Shown here: positions 1 through 8,441 of the stretch, one piece after another
Layout: every line of letters begins with the position of its first letter
Position numbering within the stretch: the stretch's first letter is position 1
DNA from: Cellulomonas pakistanensis
Lineage (GTDB): Bacteria; Actinomycetota; Actinomycetes; Actinomycetales; Cellulomonadaceae
Assembly: GCF_016862755.1 (NCBI RefSeq)
Contig: NZ_BONO01000014.1
Location: 1 to 64,000, forward strand
DNA: 64,000 nucleotides
Direction of reading: 5' to 3'
Position numbers and translations under genes: made by a program
The notes under the pieces: model-generated
What the model saw: only the letters and a program-made list of their open reading frames with translations
Databases searched by the model: none
Told to the model about the DNA's origin: nothing

Positions 1-500
1 CGCCTCCGGCGAGACCGTCTCCGCGATCGCGCAGCGCTACGGCACCACGGTCGCCGCGGTCACCTCCGCGAACGGCCTGGACGCCCGGGCGTTCATCCGC
101 GTCGGGCAGGTCCTGACGATCCCCGGCGCGTCCGGCGCGACCGCGGCCCCGGCCCCGGCCGCCGCGGCCGGCGGCACGCACACGGTCGCCTCCGGCGAGA
201 CCGTGTCCGCGATCGCGCAGCGCCACGGCACCACCGTCGCGGCGATCGTGTCCGCCAACGGCCTCGACGCCCGCGCGTTCATCCGCGTCGGCCAGAGCCT
301 GACGATCCCCGGCGCCTCCGTCGCCCCGGCCGCGACCGGCGCGCCGACGGCCGGCGGCACGCACACCGTCGCCTCCGGCGAGACCGTCTCCGCGATCGCG
401 CAGCGCTACGGCACCACCGTCGCGGCCGTCGTCTCCGCCAACGGCCTGGACGCCCGCGCGTTCGTCCGCGTCGGCCAGACGCTGACGATCCCCGGCGCCT
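1..500 (+). repeat. 183-bp in-gene direct repeats encoding LysM modules
   Basis: Three copies of a 183-bp unit (starting before position 1, at about 176 and at about 359) are nearly identical at DNA level, including the linker borders GGCACGCACAC and CCTCCGGCGAGACCGT. Such identity points to recent unit duplication or conversion, and copy number may vary between strains. Confidence 0.8.
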
Positions 501-1033
501 CCGCGACCCCGGCCGTCGCGACGACCGCGGCACCCGCCGGCGGCGCCCAGCTGGTCGGCAACACGTTCCTCGGCCGCACCTACGCGCCGAGCGTCGTCGC
601 CTCCGCCAACGCGAACAAGGCGACGCTGCTCGCCATGGGCGTGCCGTCGCGCGCCGAGATGCAGGCCAAGGTCGCCGCCACCGCCCGCGCGATGGGCGTC
701 GACCCCGCCCTGGCCCAGGCCATCGCCTTCCAGGAGTCCGGCTTCAACCACACCTCGGTGTCCCCGGCCAACGCCATCGGCACGATGCAGGTGATCCCCT
801 CCTCGGGCGACTGGGCCTCGGACCTGGTCGGCCGGGACCTCAACCTGATCGACCCCGACGACAACGTCGTGGCCGGCGTCGCCATCCTGCGGCAGCTGGT
901 GAAGTCGTCCCCCGACCTGTCGACGGCCATCGCCTCGTACTACCAGGGCTCCGGCTCGGTGAAGCGGAACGGCATGTTCAGCGACACGCGGCGGTACGTC
1001 GCGAACATCCAGACGCACATGGCGCGCTACTGA
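2..1033 (+). CDS. LysM repeat protein with C-terminal lytic transglycosylase domain (5' end outside window)
   Basis: Secreted peptidoglycan hydrolase; the reading frame is open from the left edge, so the start and any signal peptide are missing. Three LysM modules are visible (one partial), each with the core GETVSAIAQRxGTT and a RVGQxLTIPGAS end, joined by Ala/Pro linkers with a period of 61 residues (183 bp). The last 160 residues form an SLT/lysozyme-like domain: the catalytic Glu lies in AFQESGFN (codon near 734), followed by AIGTMQVIP and the late motif ASYYQGSGSV. LysM binds glycan chains, the SLT domain cleaves them. The ORF ends 44 bp before the kinase gene. The family call is secure; physiological role (wall turnover or resuscitation) is inference. 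Confidence 0.9.
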   Translation, partial: ASGETVSAIAQRYGTTVAAVTSANGLDARAFIRVGQVLTIPGASGATAAPAPAAAAGGTHTVASGETVSAIAQRHGTTVAAIVSANGLDARAFIRVGQSLTIPGASVAPAATGAPTAGGTHTVASGETVSAIAQRYGTTVAAVVSANGLDARAFVRVGQTLTIPGASATPAVATTAAPAGGAQLVGNTFLGRTYAPSVVASANANKATLLAMGVPSRAEMQAKVAATARAMGVDPALAQAIAFQESGFNHTSVSPANAIGTMQVIPSSGDWASDLVGRDLNLIDPDDNVVAGVAILRQLVKSSPDLSTAIASYYQGSGSVKRNGMFSDTRRYVANIQTHMARY

Positions 1034-1064
1034 GCGCCTCCGGGGCCGGGACGGTCGGCGCCCG

Positions 1065-1070
1065 TAGACT
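1065..1070 (+). promoter_or_regulatory. Leaderless-type -10 hexamer of the Ser/Thr kinase gene
   Basis: TAGACT lies 7 nt before the GTG start at 1078 and no Shine-Dalgarno sequence is present. A -10 at this distance places transcription initiation at or next to the start codon, which supports both a leaderless mRNA and this start. Confidence 0.5.
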
Positions 1071-1077
1071 GCGGCCC

Positions 1078-3084
1078 GTGGGAGCCACCGTCACCGATCC
1101 GCTCGTCGGCCGCCTGGTCGACGGGCGCTACGAGGTCGTCCAGCGCATCGCGCGCGGCGGCATGGCGACGGTGTACCTCGCGGTCGACCGCCGCCTGGAC
1201 CGCGACGTCGCCCTCAAGGTGATGCACGCCCACCTGGCCGAGGGCCGGGCCGGCGCCGACTTCGTCGCCCGGTTCCGCCGCGAGGCGCGGGCCGCCGCAC
1301 GGCTGACCCACCCGGGGCTCGTCGGCGTGTACGACCAGGGCGTCGACGGCGAGACGTCGTACCTGACGATGGAGTACGTCGACGGCGTCAACCTGCGCCG
1401 GCACCTGTCCGAGCGGGGCTCGCTCACCGTCGGCGAGGCGCTCGGCGTCGCGGAGCAGGTGCTCGACGCGCTCGCCGCCGCGCACCGCGCCGGCCTCGTG
1501 CACCGGGACGTCAAGCCCGAGAACGTGCTGATGGCGACGGACGGCCGCATCAAGGTCGCCGACTTCGGCCTCGCGCGCGCCGTCACCGAGGTCACCTCGA
1601 CCACGACGGGCACGGTGTTCGGCACGGTCGCGTACCTGTCCCCCGAGCTCGTCGTCCGCGGCGAGAGCGACGCGCGCACCGACGTGTACGCCACCGGCGT
1701 GCTGCTCTACGAGATGCTCACCGGCGCGCAGCCGTTCACCGGCGAGACGCCGATCCAGATCGCGTTCCAGCACGTCAACAACGACGTCCCGGCGCCGTCC
1801 GACGCGCCGGACGCGTCCTGGCTTCCCGCCGAGGTCGACGAGCTGGTGGCCGCGCTGGCCGCGCGGGAGCCCGACGACCGCCCCGGCGACGCGGGCGCCG
1901 CGCTCGCCCTGCTGCGCCGCACCCGGACCTCCCTCGACCCCGCCACGCTGGCCCGCCGGGTCGACCGCGACCCGGTCGTCGCGCTCCCCCAGGCCACCGA
2001 CCCCGAGCAGGACGGCACCGGGTCGCTCGACCGCGTGCCCGTGCAGGACGACCAGCCGGCGGAGCCCGGCGACGCGACCACCCGGCTCGAGACCCCCGGC
2101 CGCACGGTCGCGCTGCCGATCGGCGCCGTCGCGGTGTCCGGGGCCGGCGCCACGGCCGACGCCCCCGCCCGCCGACGGCCGTGGCGCTGGGTCGCCGCGG
2201 TCCTGCTGCTGCTGGCTGTCGCCGGCGGCGGCACCTGGTGGTACCTGCAGGTCGGCCCGGGCGCCTACACGACGGTCCCGACCGTGTCGGCGCTGGCCGA
2301 GGACGAGGCGGTCGACGTGCTCACCGACGCCGGGCTCGGGTCCGACGTGGTCGAGGCGTTCGACGACGAGGTGCCCGCGGGCGACGTCGTGTCCGCCGAC
2401 CCGGGCGACGGCGAGCGGGTCCGCAAGGACGGCACCGTGACCCTGACCGTGTCGAAGGGCGTCGACGTCGTGACGCTGCCCGAGCAGCCCCTGACCGGGA
2501 TGATGCAGGCGGACGCCGCGGCGGCGCTCGCCGGGATCGACCTCGTCGCCGCGTACCCCGAGGGCGACCACTGGCACGACGAGGCTCCGGCCGGGTCGGT
2601 GCTGGCGGCGACCGCCGAGGACGGCACCCCGCTCGAGCCGAGCCAGGCCCTCAAGCGCGGGTCGACCGTGCTGCTGACGATCTCCGACGGCCCCGAGCCG
2701 GTGCGGGTCGTGTCGGTCGTCGGCGCCTCGCTGGACGAGGCCACGGCCCAGCTCGAGGGACAGGGCCTCGTGGTCGCCGCCGAGGAGGCGTTCAGCGACA
2801 CCGTCGCCGCGGGGCGGGTCATCTCGCAGAGCCCCGAGGGCGGCGCCGCAGGCAACCGCACCGACACGGTGACCCTGCAGGTGTCGAAGGGCCCGGAGAC
2901 GGTCGCGATGCCGAACCTGGTCGGCCAGCAGTACGACCAGGCCGCAGCGGCGCTCGAGGCGCTCGGCCTGAAGGCGGAGAGGCAGAACGTGCTCGGCGGC
3001 CTGTTCGGCACCGTGCGTGACCAGAGCGTCGCCCGGGACCAGCAGGTCCCCAAGGGCTCGACGATCACGCTGACGGTCGTCTAG
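1078..3084 (+). CDS. PASTA-domain Ser/Thr protein kinase (PknL/PknB type)
   Basis: Membrane Ser/Thr kinase of 668 residues. N-terminal Hanks kinase domain: glycine loop with GGMATVY, ATP lysine in VALKV (about residue 47), catalytic HRDVKPEN (about 142), DFGLA (about 162), then SPE. A Pro/Ala/Asp-rich juxtamembrane stretch leads to one membrane helix (about 365-385). Outside the cell lie four PASTA repeats (about 395-668), which bind muropeptides or lipid II in this family. GTG start is chosen because of the TAGACT hexamer 7 nt upstream. Position near aroG and upstream of plsC, fadD and trpD matches mycobacterial pknL, but mycobacterial PknL lacks such a PASTA array, so orthology is tentative. 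Confidence 0.92.
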   Translation: MGATVTDPLVGRLVDGRYEVVQRIARGGMATVYLAVDRRLDRDVALKVMHAHLAEGRAGADFVARFRREARAAARLTHPGLVGVYDQGVDGETSYLTMEYVDGVNLRRHLSERGSLTVGEALGVAEQVLDALAAAHRAGLVHRDVKPENVLMATDGRIKVADFGLARAVTEVTSTTTGTVFGTVAYLSPELVVRGESDARTDVYATGVLLYEMLTGAQPFTGETPIQIAFQHVNNDVPAPSDAPDASWLPAEVDELVAALAAREPDDRPGDAGAALALLRRTRTSLDPATLARRVDRDPVVALPQATDPEQDGTGSLDRVPVQDDQPAEPGDATTRLETPGRTVALPIGAVAVSGAGATADAPARRRPWRWVAAVLLLLAVAGGGTWWYLQVGPGAYTTVPTVSALAEDEAVDVLTDAGLGSDVVEAFDDEVPAGDVVSADPGDGERVRKDGTVTLTVSKGVDVVTLPEQPLTGMMQADAAAALAGIDLVAAYPEGDHWHDEAPAGSVLAATAEDGTPLEPSQALKRGSTVLLTISDGPEPVRVVSVVGASLDEATAQLEGQGLVVAAEEAFSDTVAAGRVISQSPEGGAAGNRTDTVTLQVSKGPETVAMPNLVGQQYDQAAAALEALGLKAERQNVLGGLFGTVRDQSVARDQQVPKGSTITLTVV

Positions 3085-3091
3085 GCCGACG

Positions 3092-3111
3092 CGGCCGCGG
3101 GGTCGCGGCCG
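3092..3111. terminator. Short GC hairpin after the kinase gene
   Basis: An 8-bp perfect stem CGGCCGCG/CGCGGCCG with a 4-nt loop lies between the kinase stop and the AraC gene. No T tract follows; a weak or attenuating terminator is possible. Confidence 0.35.
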
Positions 3112-3132
3112 ACCACCCCGAGGAGGCGCGCC

Positions 3133-3561
3133 GTGCCCACGCTGGACGACCTGGTCCGCCTGCGCCGCGCGCGCGACCGGATGGACCGCGACTACGCGCA
3201 GCCGCTCGACGTGCCGACGCTCGCCCGCGAGGCGCTCATGTCCGCGGGGCACTTCTCGCGGTCCTTCCGCGCGGCGTACGGCGAGACGCCCTACGGCTAC
3301 CTGATGACCCGGCGGATCGAGCGGGCCAAGGCCCTCCTCCGCCGCGGCGACCTCAGCGTCACCGAGGTGTGCGTCGAGGTCGGCTGCACCTCCCTCGGGT
3401 CGTTCAGCTCCCGGTTCACCGAGCTCGTCGGCGTCAGCCCGTCGGCCTACCGCGCCCAGGACCACGGCGCCGGGGCGGTCGTCCCGGCGTGCGTCGCCAA
3501 GGTCCGCACGCGACCCGTCAGGAACGGAGAAGCCCCGGCACGACCGCCGGCCCTAGCGTGA
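3133..3561 (+). CDS. AraC-family transcriptional regulator (HTH domain only)
   Basis: Small regulator of 142 residues consisting almost only of the AraC-type double helix-turn-helix (about residues 5-110): SAGHFSRSFRAAYGETPYGYL forms the first HTH, and VTEVCVEVGCTSLGSFSSRF the second, followed by a basic proline-rich tail. There is no N-terminal effector domain, so it may respond to a partner or simply activate. GTG start has a strong AGGAGG at 3121-3126. It ends 5 bp before the VOC gene, so the two are surely cotranscribed and the VOC protein is a likely target or ligand sensor. Confidence 0.88.
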   Translation: MPTLDDLVRLRRARDRMDRDYAQPLDVPTLAREALMSAGHFSRSFRAAYGETPYGYLMTRRIERAKALLRRGDLSVTEVCVEVGCTSLGSFSSRFTELVGVSPSAYRAQDHGAGAVVPACVAKVRTRPVRNGEAPARPPALA

Positions 3562-3566
3562 CGGTC

Positions 3567-3983
3567 ATGGACATCACGCTCTCGCAGTGCTTCATCGCCG
3601 TGCACGACCACGACCAGGCGCTCGCGTTCTACCGCGACGTGCTCGGGCTCGAGGTCCGGAACGACGTCGGGTTCGAGGGGATGCGGTGGGTGACCGTCGG
3701 GTCCCCTGCGCAGCCCGACGTCCACATCGTGCTCGAGCCGCCGCTGGCGGACCCGGGCGCGTCGGCCGCCGACCAGCAGGCCATGGCGGAGCTGCTCGCC
3801 AAGGGGCTGCTGCGGGGGGTCATCTTCGCGGTCGACGACTGCGACGCGACGTTCGAGCGCATCCGCGCGGCGGGCGGCGACGTGCTGCAGGAGCCCATCG
3901 ACCAGCCGTACGGGGTGCGGGACTGCGCGTTCCGGGACCCGTCGGGCAACCAGCTGCGGTTCAGCCAGCGCAAGCGGGCCTGA
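3567..3983 (+). CDS. VOC (glyoxalase/bleomycin resistance) family protein
   Basis: 138 residues, two beta-alpha-beta-beta-beta modules of the vicinal oxygen chelate fold: N-terminal module MDITLSQCFIAVHDHDQALAF with HD as possible metal ligand, C-terminal module with GGDVLQEPIDQPYGVRDCAF and DPSGNQLRF. Similar actinobacterial proteins act as small-molecule binding or glyoxalase-like enzymes; the substrate cannot be told from sequence. ATG at 3567 was taken rather than the longer upstream frame, which overlaps the AraC gene. Ends with a long perfect hairpin that separates it from convergent aroG. Confidence 0.85.
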   Translation: MDITLSQCFIAVHDHDQALAFYRDVLGLEVRNDVGFEGMRWVTVGSPAQPDVHIVLEPPLADPGASAADQQAMAELLAKGLLRGVIFAVDDCDATFERIRAAGGDVLQEPIDQPYGVRDCAFRDPSGNQLRFSQRKRA

Positions 3984-4000
3984 CGACCCCGCCACCCGCA

Positions 4001-4049
4001 CGCACGACGACGCCCGCCGACCCCGAGGGTCGGCGGGCGTCGTCGTGCG
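4001..4049. terminator. Bidirectional terminator between VOC gene and aroG
   Basis: Perfect 23-bp inverted repeat (arms 4001-4023 and 4027-4049, loop CGA) between convergent genes. It can end transcription from both sides. Confidence 0.85.
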
Positions 4050-4056
4050 CGGGTCG

Positions 4057-5409
4057 TCAGGAGCGGCGGAGCAGCTCCACCACCTGGAAGGCCAGCTCCA
4101 GCGACTGCTGGTGGTTCAGGCGCGGGTCGACGAGCGTCTCGTACCGGCGCGCCAGGCCGGCGTCGTCGATCTCCTCGGCGCCGCCGAGCACCTCGGTGAC
4201 GTCGTCGCCGGTGAGCTCCATGTGCAGGCCGCCGGGCACGGTCCCCAGGGCGCGGTGCACCTCGAAGAACCCGGCGACCTCGTCCATGACGTCGGAGAAC
4301 CGGCGGGTCTTGTACCCCGACGCGGACGTGATGCCGTTGCCGTGCATCGGGTCGCACACCCAGGTGACCGGGCGGCCGTCGGCCGTGACCTTCTCCACCA
4401 GGCTCGGCAGCAGGTCGCGGATCTTGCCGGCGCCCATCCGGGTGATGAACGTGATCCGGCCCGGCTCCGCGCTCGGGTTGAGCTTGTCGATCAGGCGCAG
4501 CGCGTCGTCCGCGGTGGACGTCGGGCCGAGCTTGATGCCGAGCGGGTTGTGCACGCGGCTGAAGTAGTCGACGTGCGCGCCGTCGAGCTGCCGGGTGCGC
4601 TCCCCGATCCACAGGAAGTGCGCCGAGCAGTCGTACGGCAGGCCGGTCCGCGAGTCGATCCGGGTGAGCGGCCGCTCGTAGTCGAGCAGCAGGCCCTCGT
4701 GGCTCGAGTAGAAGTCCACGGTGCGCAGGGCGTCGAAGTCGGCGCCGCACGCGGCCATGAACCGGATGGCGCGGTCGATCTCGGCCGCGATCTCCTCGTA
4801 CCGCGCGTACGCGGGGTTGGCGGTGAACCCGCGGTTCCACTCGTGCACCCGCAGCAGGGACGCGAAGCCCCCGGTGGTGAACGCGCGGATGAGGTTCAAC
4901 GTCGACGCGGACGTGTGGTACGCGTCGAGCAGCCGCTCCGGGTCGGGCGTGCGAGCCTCGGGCGTGAACTCGAAGCCGTTGATGATGTCGCCCCGGAACG
5001 CGGGCAGCGTGACGCCGTCACGGGTCTCGGTGTCCGAGGACCGCGGCTTGGCGTACTGCCCGGCCATCCGCCCCATCTTGATGACGGGCAGGCTCGCGCC
5101 GTAGGTGAGCACGACCGCCATCTGCAGGACGGTCATGATCTTGCCGCGGATGTTGTCGGCCGTGGCCTCCGCGAACGTCTCGGCGCAGTCACCGCCCTGC
5201 AGCAGGAACGCCTCCCCGCGCCCGGCGGCTGCGAGCTGGCCGCGCAGCGCGTCGGCCTCCCCCGCGAACACCAGCGGCGGCAGACCGGCGAGCCGGTCCG
5301 TCACGCGCTGGAGCGCGGCGGCGTCCGGCCACGCCGGCTGCTGCGTGACCGGCAGGTCCCGCCAGGCCTCGAGCCCGGCGAGCACCTGCGGGTCCGCCTC
5401 GACGCTCAT
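4057..5409 (-). CDS. aroG: 3-deoxy-7-phosphoheptulonate synthase, class II
   Basis: First enzyme of the shikimate pathway: condenses phosphoenolpyruvate and erythrose 4-phosphate to DAHP. 450 residues, the usual length of the plant/actinobacterial class II (AroAII) family. Visible landmarks: LQGGDCAETF, GRMAGQYAKPRSSDTE, the FNLIRAFTTGG-like stretch, SHEGLLLDYE, CSAHFLWIGERT, NPLGIKLGP and WVCDPMHGNG. Start ATG at 5409 overlaps the stop of the upstream phosphofructokinase gene as TGATG, so translation is coupled. In mycobacteria this enzyme partners with chorismate mutase; none is seen here. Confidence 0.95.
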   Translation of the reverse strand: MSVEADPQVLAGLEAWRDLPVTQQPAWPDAAALQRVTDRLAGLPPLVFAGEADALRGQLAAAGRGEAFLLQGGDCAETFAEATADNIRGKIMTVLQMAVVLTYGASLPVIKMGRMAGQYAKPRSSDTETRDGVTLPAFRGDIINGFEFTPEARTPDPERLLDAYHTSASTLNLIRAFTTGGFASLLRVHEWNRGFTANPAYARYEEIAAEIDRAIRFMAACGADFDALRTVDFYSSHEGLLLDYERPLTRIDSRTGLPYDCSAHFLWIGERTRQLDGAHVDYFSRVHNPLGIKLGPTSTADDALRLIDKLNPSAEPGRITFITRMGAGKIRDLLPSLVEKVTADGRPVTWVCDPMHGNGITSASGYKTRRFSDVMDEVAGFFEVHRALGTVPGGLHMELTGDDVTEVLGGAEEIDDAGLARRYETLVDPRLNHQQSLELAFQVVELLRRS

Positions 5410-6629
5410 CAGTGGGCCGCTGCGGGCACCAGCTGCTGGCCGATGCCCTCCAGGAGCGCGCCGAACCACGGCTGCGAGACGTCGAACGCCTTGCCGCCGG
5501 CGATCCGCGGGAACGCGATGGCCTTGAGGCGGTCGCCGTCCTCCTCGTCGTGGCCGATGACGCCCGACTCGCCGCGCAGCGCGCACTCGACGGCCAGGTC
5601 GGTCATCGACTTGATGAGGCGGAGGTCCTCGGCGTTCGCGGCAGCGGCGCGCGAGTAGTAGCCCGACTTCTGGACCATGACCTTCTCGGCGCCGAGCTTC
5701 TCCGCGAACTGCTTCGCGAACCACTGGCCCGGGTTGATCGTGTCGAGCTTGACGTGGCCGAACGGGTCGCGCGGCACCTCGGCGCCGGACGCCTCGAGCT
5801 GCTCGACGATCTCGTGCATGCCCGCACCCTCGGACAGGAAGATGTTGACATTGCCCTGGGAGTCCATGATCGCCTTGAGGCGCGCGGCCTCGGCGTCGAT
5901 GTCGAGCGCCAGCTCCGGCAGGAACACGGCGTGGATGTCCCAGCGCTCGCGCGTCAGGCCGAGGGCCGGGGCCCACTCCTGGGTGTCGAGCCACTTGCGG
6001 TACTCGGCGGCCGCGGCGGCGGTCAGCCACCCGCAGTGCCGGCCCATGACCTCGTGCACGATCAGCATGCGCGGGCCGGAGCGGTGCTCGCCGATGATGT
6101 TCGCGGCGAAGCCGGCGGCCTCCTCGGCGGCGGTCCACGCGCCGAGCGACTGCTTGATCGGCACCACGTCGTTGTCGATGGTCTTCGGCAGGCCGACGAC
6201 GGTCAGGCCGTAGTCGTTGTCCGCCAGGTACGCGGCGAGGTCGGCCGCGGTGGTGTTGGTGTCGTCGCCGCCGATCGTGTGCAGCACGTCGACGCCGTCG
6301 GCCTTGAGCTGCTCGGCCGCCACCTGCAGCGGGTCCTGGCCCTCCTGGACGAGCCCCCGCTTCACGCAGTCCGCCGCGTTGGTGAGCTTCACGCGCGAGT
6401 TGCCGATCGGCGAGCCGCCGAACTTGTGGAGCAGGTGCGCCTGCGCGCGACCCTCGGCGTCGATCACGATCTTGTCGCCGCGCAGGAGGCCGTGGTAGCC
6501 GTGCTGGTAGGCGATGATCTCGACCTCGGGGGCGATCTCGGTGTAGCGCTCGATGAGACCACCGACGGCCGAGGACAGGCACGGAGCGAAGCCACCCGCG
6601 GTCAGGAGCGCGACGCGACGAACCGACAT
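5409..6629 (-). CDS. pfp: Pyrophosphate-type 6-phosphofructokinase
   Basis: Phosphorylates fructose 6-phosphate, probably with pyrophosphate as donor. 406 residues. The N-terminus VALLTAGGFAPCLSS holds the phosphate loop; TIGGDDTNTTA carries GGDD (Asp after GGD is typical of PPi-dependent enzymes, Gly of ATP-dependent ones), PKTIDND is the catalytic motif, and MGRHCGWL the sugar-phosphate motif. Start ATG at 6629 with AGAGGTG upstream is preferred over an in-frame ATG 27 nt earlier. A single-base TGATG overlap with aroG makes a two-gene operon. The fusion of a glycolytic step with DAHP synthase in one transcript is notable. Confidence 0.9.
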   Translation of the reverse strand: MSVRRVALLTAGGFAPCLSSAVGGLIERYTEIAPEVEIIAYQHGYHGLLRGDKIVIDAEGRAQAHLLHKFGGSPIGNSRVKLTNAADCVKRGLVQEGQDPLQVAAEQLKADGVDVLHTIGGDDTNTTAADLAAYLADNDYGLTVVGLPKTIDNDVVPIKQSLGAWTAAEEAAGFAANIIGEHRSGPRMLIVHEVMGRHCGWLTAAAAAEYRKWLDTQEWAPALGLTRERWDIHAVFLPELALDIDAEAARLKAIMDSQGNVNIFLSEGAGMHEIVEQLEASGAEVPRDPFGHVKLDTINPGQWFAKQFAEKLGAEKVMVQKSGYYSRAAAANAEDLRLIKSMTDLAVECALRGESGVIGHDEEDGDRLKAIAFPRIAGGKAFDVSQPWFGALLEGIGQQLVPAAAH

Positions 6630-6657
6630 GAGACACACCTCTCGATAGAACAGCACA

Positions 6658-6673
6658 GCTGGGTCTGCCCAGC
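6658..6673. promoter_or_regulatory. Inverted repeat upstream of pfp-aroG
   Basis: GCTGGG-TCTG-CCCAGC, a perfect 6-4-6 inverted repeat 29-44 nt before the pfp start, near where a -35 would lie. Possible operator; no regulator is assigned. Confidence 0.3.
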
Positions 6674-6764
6674 CCCCGGGCCACTGAAGGGCACCCCGCG
6701 GGTCCGGACCCGGGACCGAGGTCCTCGGGTGGCGCCGCGCGGAGCGCGACGGACGCGGCTCATC

Positions 6765-7556
6765 CTACTGAGCCGCGGCGCCCTCCTCCGGGGGGACCGG
6801 AGGCTGGACATCGGGCACGGCGCGGCCGCCGGGTGCCGACGGCTCGGGGGCCGCCGGGCCGGTCGCCGCGGGGTGCCCGGTGGCGATGCGCGCCTTCTGC
6901 GTGGCGGCGTAGATGTCCACGTACTCCTGGCCCGACAGGGACATGAGCGCGTACATGATCTCGTCGGTCACCGAGCGCAGGATGAACCGGTCGTTCTCCA
7001 TGCCCTTGTACCGGGAGAAGTCGAGCGGCTCGCCGATGACGACGCCGATCCGGCGCGGGCGCGGCAGGCGCTGGCCGAGCGGCTGCGCCTTGTCCGTGTC
7101 GATCATCGCGACCGGGATGACCGGGGCGCCCGACTCCAGGGCCATGCGCGCCACGCCGGTCTTGCCGCGGTAGAGGCGGCCGTCGGGGCTGCGGGTGCCC
7201 TCGGGGTAGATGCCGAACAGCTTGCCCTCGGCCAGCCGGTTCAGGCCGGTGCGCAGGGCCGCCTCGGACGCCTTGCCGCCGGAGCGGTCGACCGGGATGG
7301 TGCCGACGCCGCGCATGAAGCCCGCGGTGAGCCGGCCCTTGAGCCCGCGGCCGGTGAAGTACTCGTTCTTCCCGATGAACACGATCTCGCGGTCCAGCAC
7401 GAGCGGCAGGAAGAACGAGTCGACGACGGCCAGGTGGTTGCTCGCGAGGATCGCGGCGCCGCTGCTCGGCACGTGCTCCGCGCCCCGCACCCACGGGCGG
7501 AACAGCAGGTGCAGCAGCGGGCCCACGAGGACCCGCTTCATGAACCAGTAGAACAA
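6765..7556 (-). CDS. plsC: 1-acyl-sn-glycerol-3-phosphate acyltransferase (PlsC family)
   Basis: Transfers an acyl chain to lysophosphatidic acid in phospholipid synthesis, at the inner face of the membrane. Motif NHLAVVDS is the catalytic NHxxxxD block, IGKNEYF is block II, YPEGTRSPDG block III, and APVIPVAMI block IV. About 263 residues if translation starts at the TTG at 7556, which gives the family-typical FYWFMKRV N-terminus and has GAGAGG about 10 nt upstream; a GTG at 7580 in the same frame would add eight residues. The C-terminal 40 residues are a disordered Pro/Ala tail. Gene stands divergent from the next gene. Confidence 0.88.
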   Translation of the reverse strand: MFYWFMKRVLVGPLLHLLFRPWVRGAEHVPSSGAAILASNHLAVVDSFFLPLVLDREIVFIGKNEYFTGRGLKGRLTAGFMRGVGTIPVDRSGGKASEAALRTGLNRLAEGKLFGIYPEGTRSPDGRLYRGKTGVARMALESGAPVIPVAMIDTDKAQPLGQRLPRPRRIGVVIGEPLDFSRYKGMENDRFILRSVTDEIMYALMSLSGQEYVDIYAATQKARIATGHPAATGPAAPEPSAPGGRAVPDVQPPVPPEEGAAAQ

Positions 7557-7627
7557 CCTGCCACCTCTCGCCCTCGCCACCCGGGCCGCTTCCGCGCACC
7601 GGCGAGTGCCGTGCGCTCGTCCGACTC

Positions 7628-7633
7628 TAGAGT
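7628..7633 (+). promoter_or_regulatory. Leaderless-type -10 hexamer
   Basis: TAGAGT 6 nt before the ATG at 7640; no ribosome-binding sequence. Supports a leaderless transcript of the following membrane protein gene. Confidence 0.5.
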
Positions 7634-7639
7634 GCTGCC

Positions 7640-8311
7640 ATGGCTCCGCGTCCCGATCCCAGCCCGTCGCCCGACGGCGACGAGCCCGACGGCCCGCGCG
7701 CCGACCGCCCGCGCGACCCGTCCGGCGACCGCGTCACCGACGAGCAGTGGGCCGCGATCGTCGCGGACCTGCGCGGCGACGCGGACCCGACCGGGCCGAC
7801 GGATCCGCCGGCGGCCGCCGCCGCAGGCCAGGACGACCCGCGGACGTCGTCCGGTCCCGCCGTAACCTACCCCGTCGCGCCGTGGGTGGCCGACCGCCGC
7901 GTCGTGCGCCCCGCGCGCGGGGACGGCGCCGGCGGCCCGGGCGCGGACGACGCCGGGGCACCCCGGGCACCGGGTCCACCCGCCGCGCCGGGCGCGCCGT
8001 CGTCCGGCCGGGACTGGGACGCGACGGCGCAGATGGACGAGGCCGAGCGCCGCGTCGACGCCGACGAGCACTTCCGCCCGCCGGACCCGGGCCCGGTGCT
8101 GGGCGGCGACCCGCTGCTGACCATGGCCTGGCTGGCGGTCGCGCTGATGCCGGTCGTGTGGCTGGTCGTGCTCATCTTCTGGCGGGACGCGCCGCCGGTC
8201 GTCATGCAGGCGTCCGTGGTGACGTTCGTGCTGGGCCTGGTCGTCCTGCTGTGGCGGATGCCGCACCGGCGCGACCCCGACCGCGACGACTCGGACGGAG
8301 CGGTCGTCTGA
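7640..8311 (+). CDS. Conserved membrane protein with disordered N-terminal half
   Basis: 223 residues; not a named family to me. The first 150 residues are Asp/Pro/Arg/Ala-rich and probably disordered, with a short helical stretch VTDEQWAAIVADLRGD (about 30-45) that recurs in actinobacterial proteins of this position. Two membrane helices close the protein: MAWLAVALMPVVWLVVLIFW and VVMQASVVTFVLGLVVLLW, with a short basic-acidic tail. ATG is set by a TAGAGT hexamer 6 nt upstream. It is divergent from plsC and convergent to the glucokinase gene. No function proposed. Confidence 0.75.
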   Translation: MAPRPDPSPSPDGDEPDGPRADRPRDPSGDRVTDEQWAAIVADLRGDADPTGPTDPPAAAAAGQDDPRTSSGPAVTYPVAPWVADRRVVRPARGDGAGGPGADDAGAPRAPGPPAAPGAPSSGRDWDATAQMDEAERRVDADEHFRPPDPGPVLGGDPLLTMAWLAVALMPVVWLVVLIFWRDAPPVVMQASVVTFVLGLVVLLWRMPHRRDPDRDDSDGAVV

Positions 8312-8358
8312 CGCCCGGGCGACGCGCGGCGGGCGCGCCGCGCGTCCGGCGACCACGC

Positions 8359-8421
8359 ACGACGGGCGCGCCGCGGGCCGCCGGGATGCTCCCCCGGTCC
8401 GGCCCGCGACGCGCCCGTCGT
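8359..8421. terminator. Bidirectional terminator between membrane protein and ROK gene
   Basis: 21-bp inverted repeat (8359-8379 and 8401-8421) with one mismatch and a 21-nt GC-rich loop that can form its own small stem. It sits between convergent genes. Confidence 0.75.
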
Positions 8422-8441
8422 GGCGTGTCGAGCGGGTGGGC

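Noticed and set aside
1027..3465. 812-residue minus-strand frame opposite the kinase
   Set aside because: Low-complexity Arg/Gly/Val/His translation that shadows the clear kinase on the plus strand; no family features. GC-rich DNA opens such frames widely.
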